From assembly GCA_964019415.1 (NCBI GenBank), contig OZ025869.1:11059098-11123097 (forward strand): a stretch of DNA of 64,000 nt, given 5' to 3'. Each line of letters begins with the position of its first letter. Position 1 is the first letter of the stretch. This stretch comes from Ianthella basta. Taxonomy: Eukaryota > Porifera > Demospongiae > Verongiida > Ianthellidae. The notes under the pieces are model-generated. The model made no database searches. It was not told where the DNA came from and saw only the letters and a program-made list of their open reading frames with translations. Positions 23,553-55,300 of the stretch are shown piece by piece. Made by a program: the position numbers and the translations under genes.

Positions 23553-26500
23553 ATGAAGACTTTGGTGTGGCTCACTGTGTTTGCCTGCGGCTCTTTGATC
23601 CCTCTAGTCACTGCTGGTGGTAATGGTGAGTGTAGTGACCCTGTGCCTTTCAGGTACAGAAGTCTCTGACCTGAAGTTGCTGTCAACAGGGCTTGTATGT
23701 TTGGAGGCAGGTTGACCTCTCAGTCATGCACGCTCCAAGGTGATTTCTGAGTTGAGTAGACCATGTGAACACCAGGGTTTGCAGTCTTGAAGGGATCAGT
23801 CTTGTACCAGATCAAACCTTGTGGATGGATGGGCTGCTAGAATGTATAAATAAGATACATGTTTTCTATTTTTATCTTGATTATAACACTCTATAGCATG
23901 TACACCATTTGATATAGCACCATGTCATGCTACCCAGTCAACTGTATATATGCAGTGCTGCTTGGGCGCTTGCTATGAATTTGACCATAATTGGTTCCCC
24001 ACACACTATTATGATCTTCTGTATCAACTTTCTTTGATATTATTTAATCCAGTATAGCAGTTCCTCTCTTCCATGCATTAACTAGTGCTTATATTGCCAG
24101 TCATTCAATAAGAGCATTCTTGCGCGCTGTCCCATTGTACATCGCTAGATGAACCTATAGGACTGAAGACTGCATGACATCAAGTTTATTCAAAGTAACA
24201 GTTTCACCAAGCATTCTAATGTGTGAAACAGACTATAGTGTTACTTACCCTTTGTATAACAACATGCACTCAGCACCATACGCCAACATGTAGGCATCAT
24301 GGTATGTGTCAAATTCTGTGTACCGGGCTGTGCCAGTCACCTTATCAGTGTATCCTCACTTCCCTGCATTGATATGGTGCCTTTCTTCTCCTATCACAGG
24401 TGGGACCTGTATGATTGATGGTGTGACATACCTCCAGGGAGAGGCTGTCCCCAGTGCCAACAACAACCCGTGCAGGGCCTGGTGGGTGGCAGTTTGGCAC
24501 ATCATGCATGTGTGTGTGTGTACATTTTGCATGCACCTTTAAGCATCACGATTTACTGCTTTCTTATGGGGATAATTTGGCATTCATCCTCACAAGGTTA
24601 TAGAAACTAGGTCTATGGCCTATACATCATCGAGATGAAATTTATTATTGCTGGTATAATGACTAATTCATTTGCTGGTTGCTGCAACATTTTCCTACTC
24701 CTTCCTTGAGAGCTGACTCTAAGTTCCATTTGCCATAATGTCATCAATTACTACATGCAATGAATGCTGCAAACTTAATTCCTTATGGCATTGTCAGTAA
24801 AATGAATATTGATTTGCATACACTGTTAGTCACACTAACTGGTTATTCTTCTTGTATATTTCCATGCAATGCAGTGTTTGTGCTCCAAACCGCCGTAATC
24901 AGCGGCGCTGTTCAGTAAGTTGTATAGCTCAACTCTCTCTAGGTGATGACCATGTCTGACAACTTCAGTTACCAGTGAAATCATATATATTCTGTGTTTT
25001 ATTCCGTATGCATAGACTATTACCTGTGAACCCCTTGAGTGTGGAACATGTGAAATGGCCACCTCTCCAGCTTTATGCTGTCCCTTCTGCAAGACTGGTA
25101 GGTGAAGGTTTAGTGCATGATGTATTAGTCAATAAGCACAACAGCAGTTAACAAGTTCTGCATGATTATACATATGATACAAATGCCTAACTGTGCCTGA
25201 TGCTATGGATACACACAGTGGAGCCTCCCAATAGCTAGAACAACACAATACAGGCACCTTTACGGCAGCTTGGGATATATTAAGAGTCCTGCATGATTAC
25301 AGAGGTGCCCAGTATTGCATTATATAATTATAATTATCTGCCATCTATATTACAGATTGTTTCTTTGACAATACAACCTACTGTAGAGGTGACAGCATCC
25401 CCATGGACGATCCTTGCATTACATGGTAAGCTGCGTATTTCAGAGTCTGCTATGACAGCAGCTGCTATATATTCAAACTTAATTTCAGCATATGTTTTTG
25501 ATAATGGCCCTGTATGCTCATTGATACAGTCATATTCAAGTGCAGTTAAGTTTCTTCTCATAATGTCAGTATACTTCGCACTCTGCATGTGTCTTGACTG
25601 AATGCATTGGATATGGGCACTTGGGCTAATTTTCCATTTATACTGATTCCCCTTATCTCTGTAGTGTTTGCTCCTCTGACGGCCAAGCACAATGCACTGT
25701 AAGCTTTGTAATGCCAAAGAAAATATAATATTATGCGAATGCTGAACATTAATTTAAAAGTTTGTAAAAATTAGGACTCTTAATGTGTTGTTAAAATTAA
25801 ATAGTAGATTCATGCTCACATACAGCACTATATACTTCATCGTCTCGATTGTGGACAGAAGGAGCCCCTTACAGTTCAGATGTTACTTTACTGCCCTTAT
25901 TCATAATAGGGACCATCCTGCACTGCTATCACAGACTGTGGTGGGTTTAACAGAACAATTCCTTCCGGAGAGTGCTGTCCTAAGTGCCCAAGTGAGGCTT
26001 CACTCTATTTGCATACACAACTGCCGTGTGATAATGTTACATACTAAGCTTTCTTTCCTGTTCAATTCTGGTAATATCCATTTCCCTCCCATACATCCAC
26101 AGCCTGTGATATAGTTGGCCCAGGCTTCAAACCAGGTGATAAGCTTCCCATTCGTGACCCGTGCAGCTTTAGCTGGTGAGTGTGCAGTGCATGCAGGAAA
26201 ATGCAGCATTTGCACATGGCCCAGAGTCCTAGAAGATTTGTGCTATTATTGGTTCCTTTTCTTCTATTCCATTCTACTTCAATTTGCAGCATTTGTGATT
26301 CAGAGGGAAGAACAGCATGTTCGGTAATTTGTATTTCTGCACATTTTATTATGATTGCACAGAATTATTAAATAGCAAATTAGGCTCAAGTGATGGATTC
26401 CTCAAAAATAATAATTGAGTTCTGTGTTTAGATGGATTGTTTGATGTACAAATTGCATGACATGCAAGACGTAAGATGCATACAGAAACGTTCGTATAGT

Positions 26501-28639
26501 GGACACATAATATGCAGAGTACTCCTTACCCTCAAAATTCTATTGAATATAATTATTGCCCTTGTGTCACTCTTGTGCAGCCCGTAGTGATCACCTGTCC
26601 TGATGTTGACTGCCCTACTGGCACTGAAGCAATGATGGAAACTAGCCCAACAGAGTGTTGTCCCAATGTCACATGTGTACCCATTACCCGCTGTGAAGTG
26701 GATGGTGTAATGTATGATGTTGGTGATTCAGTGCCTTCTGATGACCCTTGTATGGTTGCATGGTGAGTATAAGACCTACTAACTGTATGCATGCAGATGG
26801 TCATCTGTAATGCTTCAGATTGCGCTAGATATAATAGGTTTATACAGAATTGCCTTCAGTCACTTTGGTATTGTTGAGCTGCCACATTTCTGGTAATTAT
26901 ATAAGCTCACTAATCAGTAATCGCTGCTACTCACTATACTCCAGGCCTTAATCCAGTGGATGACCTACATGCATCACAAAGTACAATACTTTTCAAAAAG
27001 CTCTGAACTGTATTAACTGGTATAGGCAGCATGCAGTGCGAGGCCAATGAACCCTGTTTGAAATGTCCTAACTATGACTCTAACTGACTGACTTATTATT
27101 ACTTATTGACTTACATACTTCATTGTACTGGATTCAGTATCACATTCTAATCTATGTGCAGTGTCTGTGGTCGCACAGGAAAAGCTGAATGTGCTGTAAG
27201 TAAAAGCAGAACTTTGTGGTATATCCTAATATGCTGGCGGCTATATGTTAATTCTAGGAAGTTTGTAATACTATACCATTGTGCAACATACAAAATCATA
27301 AAAATTCAATCTTGGAATTGTATTGATAATATAAATATGATGTGCTGTGGTAACTTCTAATGTATTAAGAATGTTCTGTATAATATGTTCCTGCACTCGT
27401 AGATTGTAGACTGCCCATCCTTTGACTGTCCAGATGGGCAGAAGATAAAGTACCTTCCCAACCGCTGTTGCCCCATTTGTGTACAAGGTGCGTCTGCTAG
27501 CTATATATACAATAGAACAATATTTCACTATGTATTGATGTCCATGAATCCTTTTAATAACCATACCTTCTATTTCCGCATGTTTCCATCACTCTTAGAG
27601 TACCGTGAATGTAGCTTCAAGTATTGCAATAGAAAGAAGACTGCTCTTTGTACCAAGTATGTAACTGAACAATGCATGCACAACATCACTATCATGCACA
27701 TTCTGTCCATATCACTTGAAAGTTCAGTGATGATTGCATTATCATGCTCAATAAGAAGATATGAACTGTATATATATTATATATTATGTTTGTTATGTAT
27801 GTATATACTGTACATATTTATTTACACCGTACATTATTCGTTTCATAGTAACTGCTACAATATATATCATTGCTGTATATAACTATTACTATTATAGCTT
27901 ATTCCATATCTGCTTTCTTTACAGGAGCGATGCTGTTGGCAACTGTACCTGCAAAGTGACCTCCTGCAGAGCTGCATACCATGCAATGGATGAGAGGGAA
28001 GCTCCTGAGCAATGTGCTATGAAGAACCAGTGTGCTGGCCTTACTGGCATTGAGTTGGAAAGTTGCCTGATGAAGTGGGGAAAGTGTGTCAATAGGGACA
28101 TGAAGAAGCAGTTTGGAAAGGTGTGAAATAGAATATTATTCATGAAGGCATGCAATTGCAACTCATTAGCAGCTTGCAGTACCACACAATATGTACGTAC
28201 ATACTGCTATAGAAATTGTAATATATTATAGGATCTTGTGGATTACTGTTTATATTGCAAGGCACTTGGAAGAAATGTGGATTTATTTCCGTACATGCAG
28301 GCACTTCAGGTGGTTTGTACTATATACCAATTCCCTGTCACTTCCTTGCTTGCACAAGGCAGGCTGTTACAGTTTCGGACTACATCTGCCTATGATACTC
28401 TCACACTATACTACTTGTCTCATGCAGTTTATGCAACTGGAGCAAGTGGTATACATGTAGTTACATTACTATACTTATACTATGTATGAAATGATTGGAA
28501 TTGTCAGTATAGACTTCTCATGCAGCTACAGGACAAGCATATGTCTGTAATTGTACTATCCTTGCAATCCATACAGACACCTAAGAGAGTCCGCACAAGG
28601 AATTTCTTCAAGTCCCATGAATACCCCTGCAGTGGTTGA
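23553..28639 (+). CDS. Secreted VWC-repeat protein with the SRCR-family Cys-rich tail
   Basis: Exons: 23553-23625, 24400-24481, 24875-24914, 25016-25097, 25356-25425, 25665-25698, 25910-25991, 26103-26175, 26290-26323, 26581-26762, 27162-27195, 27403-27487, 27599-27656, 27925-28120, 28577-28639. They sum to 1188 bp, or 395 residues plus TGA. A signal peptide (about residues 1-23) precedes four VWC-like modules. Each reads C-x-[VD]-x-Y-x-x-G-[DE]...DPC...C-x-C...C...C...CCP-x-C. Each module is split by introns in phases 2 and 0 and bounded by phase 1; between modules 3 and 4 the intron is lost (exon 26581-26762). The last three exons encode the same tail as the SRCR/FN3 genes (ending EYPCSG, stop). 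VWC modules commonly bind growth factors or mediate assembly of secreted proteins; the role here is inferred. Confidence 0.82.
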
Positions 28640-29611
28640 CTGGAGAGCTTCACACAACTTCATGCCAGGAAGTAGTTGCGCGGTAGTTATACTGTTCTTG
28701 TATACCTATAAAATTTGTTACTGAGTAGCAGTAGCAGCTTAGGTGATAGACCATTTGTAATTCATTAGTATTTGAACTGTAGGAAAAGATTCAATAGACT
28801 CTAGATCTGTATCATTGATTTGCACCTGGCAAGGAATTATTACAGCACAACATTGAATTTTGTGCCTCATGCATGCATGTATTCACCCTCCATGCTTGCA
28901 GTCGTGCATCCCATGGCCAATACATGTTCCACTTATGTACAGTGTGTTTGGGCTCCACTGCACACTGATGGACAAGCATATTGATAACATAACCTGTATC
29001 ACTATTTTAAGAGGTATGTTATGCGCTACTCTTCATCCCTCTTCAGTATATGTTTGGTAACAGCCACATTGAAGGGTGCCATAATAAGCCACTAAAGAAT
29101 TTAATATAGTACTTTAATTAGCTATTTATAGCATACTGTACCCTCAAAACCCTGTACAGGAGGTTATCCATATTCATAACACTGTAATGGAGGTATTGTA
29201 CCTAGCAAAACATAACATACATTATAAAATTATCTACCACAAGCTAGTCCACATAGTGTGTGGTGCTATTTATTGTGTCACTCTACTCAGGACCATAAGA
29301 TCACTGTAAAGAGTATTGAGTCACTGTTAAGAGTCTACTGATTGATCCGTTCTTTATGGCATAGAGTTGTGTATGTGCCTATTCACACAATGAGTCAAAG
29401 CATGACTGGCATGAGTTCACGTGCAACCATTCCTACTTCAAACAAGTACAGTATTAGTGGTGCAAGGCAATGACTGGTTTGGCCAAGGGGTGTCACCAAG
29501 TAGTACAAAGAACAGCACAAAGAAATATGTATGCCTAATGCATACGGTGTAGCAATCTGAGTATAATATATATACATTATGTGCAATAATATTTAACTAG
29601 GGTATAAAATT
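28640..29611. other. Intergenic region
   Basis: 3' flank of the VWC gene, AT-rich. 29400-29520 is weakly similar to 30245-30420 (shared words caaggcaa-gactggt and aagtagt). No gene is visible. Confidence 0.45.
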
Positions 29612-29908
29612 CTTTTAGAAGTAAAAGGGATTTAGCAATGGCCAGCAGAAAAAACATAGAAACAAGCAACAGTAACTAACACCATTATGAACCACATTGC
29701 CATTAAGTTCACTCTGCATTCCTAATCCTTGTAGCTAGATGGGACTATAGCTATATAGCTAGACATTTGGGTCCATGTAGCTGTACAAGGAAATTAGGAA
29801 TGCATAGCAAACTTCATGGCAATGTGGTTCATCATGGTGTTGAGTTACTGTTGCTTGTTACTATGCTTTTTTCTGCTGGCCATTCCAAAATCCCTTATAA
29901 TTCTAAAT
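29612..29908. repeat. ~295-bp foldback element
   Basis: Two arms of about 115 bp (29612-29730 and 29786-29908) are near-perfect reverse complements, sharing for example aatggccagcagaaaaaa, caagcaacagtaact and gaaccacattgcca. They are separated by a loop of about 55 bp. It is most likely a MITE or foldback element that can form a long hairpin. No target duplication is evident. Confidence 0.85.
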
Positions 29909-30539
29909 AAATTTTCATACACTAGTTTGTACAATTTACATGCAAGGGGTGCAAATTTGTAATAGCTTTATACTGTACTGCTATCCAAACCTTGAATTAT
30001 TCCTTATGAAAGAGAAAATTCGTACTTTTACTGAGCATAAGTTGATAAACATGGCAATTGTAAATAAATGGTCACCTTTTAACTACTAGACTTTCTTTTT
30101 GTATTTGCACGGTGCTTTTGCATATCTCCATTAAGGGTCGAAACATTACAGTGGTATTACACGTTGCTTTAAGTGCTATTCCAGCATACAGTTGGGTACC
30201 TAGCTATCTATATAATTTATCCAATTCAATTTATACTACAGCACAAATCAAGACTAGCTGGAACAACACATAATAGTCATTGCACACATTCCTACACTTC
30301 CAGGGGATGTCACCAACTGTTGTCTTCCTATTTGGAGGCCTTAATGGGACAAGGCAACGACTGGTGTAAGCAAGGGACGTCACAGAGTAGTGCAAGGAGT
30401 GGTGTGAGCAGTAGGTATTGATACGTACGTATACTGTATAAAGCAATCTCAGTGCATATACAAGTGTATTATATAAATACCTGTATATAGGGGAGTGTAG
30501 TTTGTTTAAAACTGCACTTTTCCAGTACTTGAAACTAGT

Positions 30540-30547
30540 TATAAAAG
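30540..30547 (+). promoter_or_regulatory. TATA box of the first VWC-mucin gene
   Basis: TATAAAAG lies 43 bp upstream of the ATG at 30590. This predicts a transcript start near 30570 and a very short 5' UTR. Confidence 0.65.
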
Positions 30548-30589
30548 GACTGAAGCACAGCAGAGTCTTATTCAGAACTTTGAGGAAAA

Positions 30590-37841
<7,252 letters not shown>

Positions 37842-38067
37842 GTGCTCACATTGAGACTCGTATAATGTTGCCAACACTATCTTCTAAAGGAAACTTTTCT
37901 TGGTAACTAGATTTCAAGAAGCAGCTATGTTACTGATTTAATCACAGGCTAGAGTCTTATTATTATTAATACGAATTAATGGTAAATTATGCTATTATAC
38001 ACATGCTTATTACTATTATTATTATTAATACTACTATTATATTATTATAAATTATTATTGTTACTAT

Positions 38068-38560
38068 TATCCAATGGGTGCGCATTGTGGAGGCTCGATG
38101 CCCCAGACATCCGATCTCTTCATGTGTCGTTTAACAAAGTTATCAGACGAAGTTGGAATCTTCCACACAATTGCCATACGTCTATTGCCCATGCTGTTGG
38201 ATTTACTAAATACATTTACAACATCATTTATTCCAGATTTATCAGACTACTTTCCACTGCATTATCTCACCCATCTAGTTTCATTCGTTCTGTTTTTCAT
38301 GAAAGTTCTTTAGTATGTAATTCAGGTTTTATTGGATACAACTGTATGTTTGGTCATTCTCATTGTAAATCTTACTCCACCGATCACGTTGCTGTGGGTC
38401 ATCTAATTAGAGAGATCCGAGATACTCACTCTGTAATTCCCCATTTTGCTCAGTCAGAATTAGACTTTATTGTATCCTCAGCCTCCACCATGTAACTTAA
38501 CTTGTGGTGTTTCTGCTCTTTTGCACCTTCACTGGTGTGTTTTTCAATAATAATAATAGT
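38068..38560 (+). mobile_element. 3' fragment of a LINE-type retrotransposon
   Basis: An open frame ending at TAA 38493-38495 encodes residues such as NGCALWRLD, FNKVIRRSWNLP and HESS. This resembles the C-terminal region after RT in non-LTR elements (Gs-x-x-W, wnk-x-x-R-x-x-x-l). The upstream RT and endonuclease are absent, and the 3' end runs into (AAT)n, as expected for a 5'-truncated copy. The clade cannot be assigned by eye. Confidence 0.6.
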
Positions 38561-38569
38561 CCCTTTGTC

Positions 38570-38755
38570 TTATAATGTCTTATAATGTCTTATAATAATA
38601 ATTATAATAATAATTATCATTATTATCATTTATTATTACTATTATAATAAAGTGACCCTTCCCATAATAATAATAATAATAATTATTATTATTATTATTA
38701 TTATTACTACTAGCTACTACTATTATTATTAATATTATTAATGTTATTTTTATTA
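38570..38755 (+). repeat. ATT/AAT-rich simple repeat
   Basis: Long runs of ATT and AAT, preceded by cttataatgt repeated about three times. They adjoin the LINE fragment's 3' end and may derive from its tail. Confidence 0.9.
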
Positions 38756-39306
38756 TTTTTGGCTCATGGGCACCATATGTGCATTCAGAGTCAAACTGTA
38801 GCTAGTTCTGTTAGTTTTATGACTTATGTGCTACTTTCTTTGTATCAATGCCATGCTCTTTGTTACGTGATGTACACTTGTTTACGGGTGTGCACACTTC
38901 CAACTACCAGTGCCTTTGCATGGTAAGGCAAGCATAACATCTTTCACTTTCACTGCTAATGAAGCGCTACATCATTTCCCACATCATACACAGTTAGCAC
39001 CTAAATCCTGTGACCTATGCAGGAGGTCATAAGGAGGGATGGCCCTAACTGGCACTGATGCGTTTGAACTGTGCTGAACAATGCAGTGACAGATGTAACT
39101 GTGGGATGAGACCACAAGGTACAGAGTATCCAGTGTACCAGAGTGAATAGTAAAGTGTGCAATCATAATATTATGTTATAAGATTTAGTATATGAAGCAG
39201 AGTTAAATGATCTATGTATAGAATGCGCCATTGATACCTTTAATGAACTGAAGTAATATCTGCCACTTTCAGTTTGTCGAGAACACACGGTGGAGAGGGA
39301 AGAGTG

Positions 39307-50048
<10,742 letters not shown>

Positions 50049-50307
50049 CAGTATTTAGCTTACTTGCAAGGCAGATTGATATTGTGCATACATACATTGT
50101 TATAATTTGTTCATAAGCTTCAATTTACGTTATACGTATTACACAAAAATTTAGCATGCACTTTTCCAGGTGTCTATACAAGCTAAGGTGATGGTGATAT
50201 TCACTTTATTCAATGTTAACTTTGCACATTGTAAACCCCGTGGCAATCAGTATGCCTCCATCTTGCTACTAATAGCATTAACGGCTCATCCTTCCATACC
50301 TATCCAG

Positions 50308-50803
50308 GAGGTTGTACACTGAATGGTACCAATTATGCTATAGGAGAACCAATGCCATTTGACAATCCTTGTAATGCCCCATGGTTAGTTCCACTACAGT
50401 GTCTGCAGAGTACACCCATTGTATCAGTTAAAGTGTGCCTGCCTGTTTCATTCTTAAATATGTAAGTATTTGCCAATATACTGTGCATCCTAATTACCCT
50501 GGATGATATAGAGCTTATTTCAATGCGCTGAAATAATTAGATTTTATTTTACTTGTCCATACAAACTCAACAGCTCTTGTGCTGAAGGAGGCATTCGTGT
50601 TTGTGAAGTGAGTTCATTAGTTACAAGATCCAAGCAGAATGTCAGGCAATACTACATTGATTACGTTACATTTCTGGACACGTACTCTTTTGGCTGTATT
50701 TCATACATAACTCACACTATTTACTATGGGTGTGTCACTATATCTGGTGGAGCTTTTACTGTTTCAGTCATCACACACTGTTAAAGACTGTCCTTTCTCT
50801 GAT
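50308..50803 (+). pseudogene. Broken VWC tail, duplicate of the first VWC-mucin gene's end
   Basis: 50308-50383 and 50574-50607 match exons 37154-37229 and 37414-37447, introns included. The third exon copy (from 50777) has lost its acceptor (cacac in place of cacag). It stops matching after about 27 bp, where the sequence jumps to material equivalent to 38925. The piece came along when the gene at 39307 and its upstream flank were duplicated to give the gene at 51232, and it lacks any 5' part. Confidence 0.75.
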
Positions 50804-51231
50804 TCTTATGGTAGGTTAAGGCAGTGTTCACTGGTAATGAAACACTACATCACTTCCCACATCCTACGTACACAGTTAACGTTAGCACCTAAATGCTGTG
50901 ACCTATTGCAGGAGGTCATAGCTTAATGGAGGAATGGCCCTAACTGGCACTGATGTGTTTGAACTGTGTTGGGCAATGCAGTGACAGATGCAACTGTGGG
51001 ATGAGACCACATGGTACAGACTACACAGTGTTAAAGAGTGAATTTACATTGCATATATATACATAATACAGTACAATCATACATAATATCTTAAGATTTG
51101 GCATATATAGCGGAGCTAAATGATTTATGTGTAGAGTGCATGTGAATAATTGTGCCATATCTATATTTAGCAGAGGAGCAATATAACTGCTACTTTCAGT
51201 TTATTGATGCGCACGTAAGAGAAAAGGAGTG
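50804..51231. other. Upstream flank of the third VWC-mucin gene
   Basis: Near-collinear with 38925-39306, upstream of the second member, so the two genes should share regulation. No TATA box is clear. Confidence 0.55.
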
Positions 51232-52312
51232 ATGGATTACATCTACCTAATCCTGATTGTTCTTACAGTCTGCCAAACTACATTGGCCGAATATGACTAC
51301 ACAGAGAAATGTGAGTGGCCACTTTCTATTATGGTTGGTTTGGTACAACTGCAAATGTCTTTTGACTATTATTGTTGATAAATGCGTATTGCAAATTTTT
51401 GGCCACAAAGTGTGTTCCAAATGAGGAAGGCCATTTTGCATATCCTGAAAATGACACCACATGATTCAAGCCTAAGAATCCGTTCCATACCTCACAATTA
51501 ACAGCTATTATAATGAATGTCAGAACTTGAATTATCGCACAATGATCTGTGATTACAATAGCGCGCTTACAGAACTTATTGCAGTCATACAGTGTATTGA
51601 AATGGTCTCTTTGATGCAATTTTTCTTGTTTTTCCACATCCGCACAGCTTGTCAGATGCTTGGTCCTTGGTACAAGCCACAAGATGTAGTGCTCACTCGT
51701 GACCCCTGCAAGAAGTGGTGAGATAATTATTTAACAAGTGTTTTCTGTAAGTGTCCTTTGCGATAGCACAATTCATTGTAACTCACACAGACTGTGCATA
51801 CTGCATTCTTCCTGCTTGTATTGTCATCTTCATCCAACCATGCAGCTATTGTGACAAGAGGAAGAAACTTCGTTGTAAGGTGATTGCAGCAAGTAACATG
51901 TGTAGAAGAGTAGTGGCAAAAACATGCCTATAAGTACCTTGTATGTTAAAATGCTGCATCATAATGATTAGAGCATTCATGAACACCATACAACCTGTCT
52001 ACATGATACCTCCATACTGAGATTGGTAGAGTACGTAGCTATGTAGGCACTTACTCTGGTCCTGGTTATCTCCTCAACTTATGAAATTGTAGGAAATTTA
52101 CTTAATATAATTCTAAGCAACTGGAACCATGCAATGTATTATGTAAGTGTGTGTGGCAACGTACGTATACACATGCATAGGAATATGTATTGCGACCACA
52201 TGCAGACTGAGCGCTGTTCTGTATCCAACTGCAAACCTGGCTGGGAGCTAAAGCAGGATCCTAATGCTTGCTGTCCCACTTGTGTACAAGGTGTGTGTGG
52301 TTGTGTGTCTGT

Positions 52313-52373
<61 letters not shown>

Positions 52374-55300
52374 ACATCTACTATGACTATGCCATCATTC
52401 CAAGGGTGTTTGATTGATGGTGTGACCTACTCCGAGGGAGACAACATCCCAAATAAGGACCCATGTCAGACTTGGTGAGTTATATTACTCAAATATGTAG
52501 CTAGTGATCATCCTGGCCATCCAGTCAGCATAAATTATTGCAAATCATATTACACCTTACACCTTACATATTGAACCCATCCCTATATACTTGCCAGCCT
52601 TGAATGAATTGCACCTTCAAGTTTGGTTATTAAATCAGATTCTCCTTTAGATAGCTATTCAAGCTTCCCAGCAGAAAAGCTCCCCACAGTCTCTTTTATA
52701 TAAGTACTACATTAATGGCTAGCAATGGAAGCTAATGGATTGCTCTTGTTCTATTCACTACAGCACATGTCAGCCTAAAAAGTCTCAGCATCAGTCTTGC
52801 ACAGTGAGTGAAGCTCATGGCATGTTTAGAAGGTTGCAAATTTAAATTATTGCCATCCATGTGTCACAATCACTTTATCATAATTATTAGTCACTCATGA
52901 AAGTGAAGTGCATGAACACATTATGACCTTGCACCTAATGCAACACTATAAGAGTCCTTCATAATTATTAACAGCAACATCATTCGTTTTGCATGCACTG
53001 CTGCAGTAATTCCTTCAGACACCTGCTACAAGCTACACCTGTATGTGCACATCATATAGAGACACTGACTGCTTGTTCATTAGCAATCATACAAAATATT
53101 CCCTCCTTCCAGGTCAAGCAATGTAAACACAAAGGATGCCCTCCTGGAAAGATAGCATCCTATACACCAGGTAAATGTTGCCCAAAGTGCATTAAGCCAG
53201 CTATTTCTTCAAGTTCCAAAGTGGCTGTAACCACTGCTTCAAGCAGCACGACAACTGCAACCATTGTCACGAGTAAATCAGTTGAATGGACTTCAACAAG
53301 CTCCAGCACTGTTATGAAGGCAACTTCAACAGCTAGCATTGCTGCCAAAACTGCATTAACCTCTATCACTTCCATCAAGCCATCCTCAACCAGCAGCACT
53401 GCTGTCAAGCCAACCTCAGTCTCCACCACTGCTGCCAAGCCAACCTCAATCTCCACCACTGCTGTCAAGCCAGCCTCAGTCTCCACCACTGCTGTCAAGC
53501 CAGCCTCAATCTCCACCACTGCTGTCAAGCCAGCCTCAATCTCCACCACTGCTGTCAAGCCAGCCTCAATCTCCACCACTGCTGTCAAGCCAGCCTCAGT
53601 CTCCACCACTGCTGTCAAGCCAGCCTCAATCTCCACCACCGCTGTCAAGCCAACCTCAATCTCCACCACTGCTGTCAAGCCAGCCTCAATCTCCACTACT
53701 GCTGTCAAACCAGCCTCAATCTCCACCACCGCTGTCAAGCCAGCCTCAATCTCCACTACTGCTGTCAAACCAGCCTCAATCTCCACTACCGCTGTCAAGC
53801 CAACCTCAATCTCCACCACTGCTGTCAAGCCAGCCTCAATCTCCACCACTGCTGTCAAATCAGCCTCAATCTCCACCACTGCTGTCAAGCCAGCCTCAAC
53901 CTCCACCACTGCTGTCATACCAGCCTCAATCTCCACCACTGCTGTCAAGCCTACCTCAATCTCCACCACTGCTGTCAAGCCAGCCTCAACCTCCACTACT
54001 GCTGTCAAGCCAACCTCAATCTCCACCACTGCTGTCAAGCCAGCCTCAATCTCCACCACTGCTGTCAAGCCTACCTCAATCCCCACCACTGCTATCAAGC
54101 CAACCTCAATCTTTGCCACCACTGCCAAGCCAACCTCAATTTCTACCACTGCTGTCAAGCCAGCCTCAATCTCCATCACTGCTGTCAAGCCTACCTCAAT
54201 CCCCACCACTGCTATCAAGCCAGCCTCAATCTCCACCACTGCTGCCAAGCCAACCTCAATTTCTACCACTGCTGTCAAGCCAGCCTCAATCTCCACCACT
54301 GCTTTCAAGCCAGCCTCTATCTCCACCACTGCTGTCAAGCCAGCCTCAATCTCCACCACTGCTGTCAAGCCAACCTCAATCTCCACCACTGCTGTCAAGC
54401 CAGCCTCTATCTCCACCACTGCAGTCAAGCCAACCTCAATCTTTGCCACCGCTGTCAAGCCAGCCTCAATCTCCACCACTGCTGTCAAACCAGCCTCAAT
54501 CTCCACCACCGCTGTCAAACCAGCCTCAATCTCCACTACTGCTGTCAAGCCAACCTCAATCTCCACCACCGCTGTCAAGCCAACCTCAATCTCCACCACT
54601 GCTGTCAAGCCAGCCTCATTCTCCACCACTGCTGTCAAGCCAACCTCAATCTTTGCCACCACTGCTGTCAAGCCAACCTTAATCTCCACCACTGCTGTCA
54701 AGCCAGCTTCCACTTCCACCACTGCTGTCAAACCAGCCTCAATCTCCACCACTGCTGTCAAGCCAGCCTCAACCTCCACCACTGCTGTCAAGCCAGCCTC
54801 AATCTCCACCACTGCTGTCAAGTCACCCTCAATCTCGGCCACTGTTGTCAAACCAGCCTCAACCTCCATCACTGCTGTCAAGCCAGCCTCAATCTCCACC
54901 ACTGCTGTCAAGCCAGCCTCAACCTCCACCACTGTTGTCAAACCAGCCTCAACCTCCATCACTGCTGTCAAGTCAACCTCAATTTCCACCACTGCTGTCA
55001 AACCAGCCTCAACCTCCACCACTGCTGTCAAGCCAGCCTCAATCTCCACCACTGCTGTCAAGCTAGCCTCAATCTCCACCACTGCTGTCAAGTCAGCCTC
55101 AATCTCCACCACTGCTGTCAAGCCAGCCTCAACCTCCACCACTGCTGTCAAACTAGCCTCAACCTCCACCACTGCTGTCAAGTCAGCCTCAATCTCCACC
55201 ACTGCTGTCAAGCCAGCCTCAACCTCCACCACTGCTGTCAAACTAGCCTCAACCTCTACCACTGCTGTCAAGCCAGCCTCAATCTCCACCACTGCTGTCA

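Larger units (their letters stand above)
37842..39306. other. Spacer between VWC-mucin genes 1 and 2
   Basis: It holds ATT-rich simple repeats (37958-38070 and 38570-38755), the LINE fragment described separately, and flank sequence (38930-39240) that recurs at 50815-51140 upstream of the third gene. The duplicated unit therefore included this promoter region. No TATA box is obvious. Confidence 0.6.
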
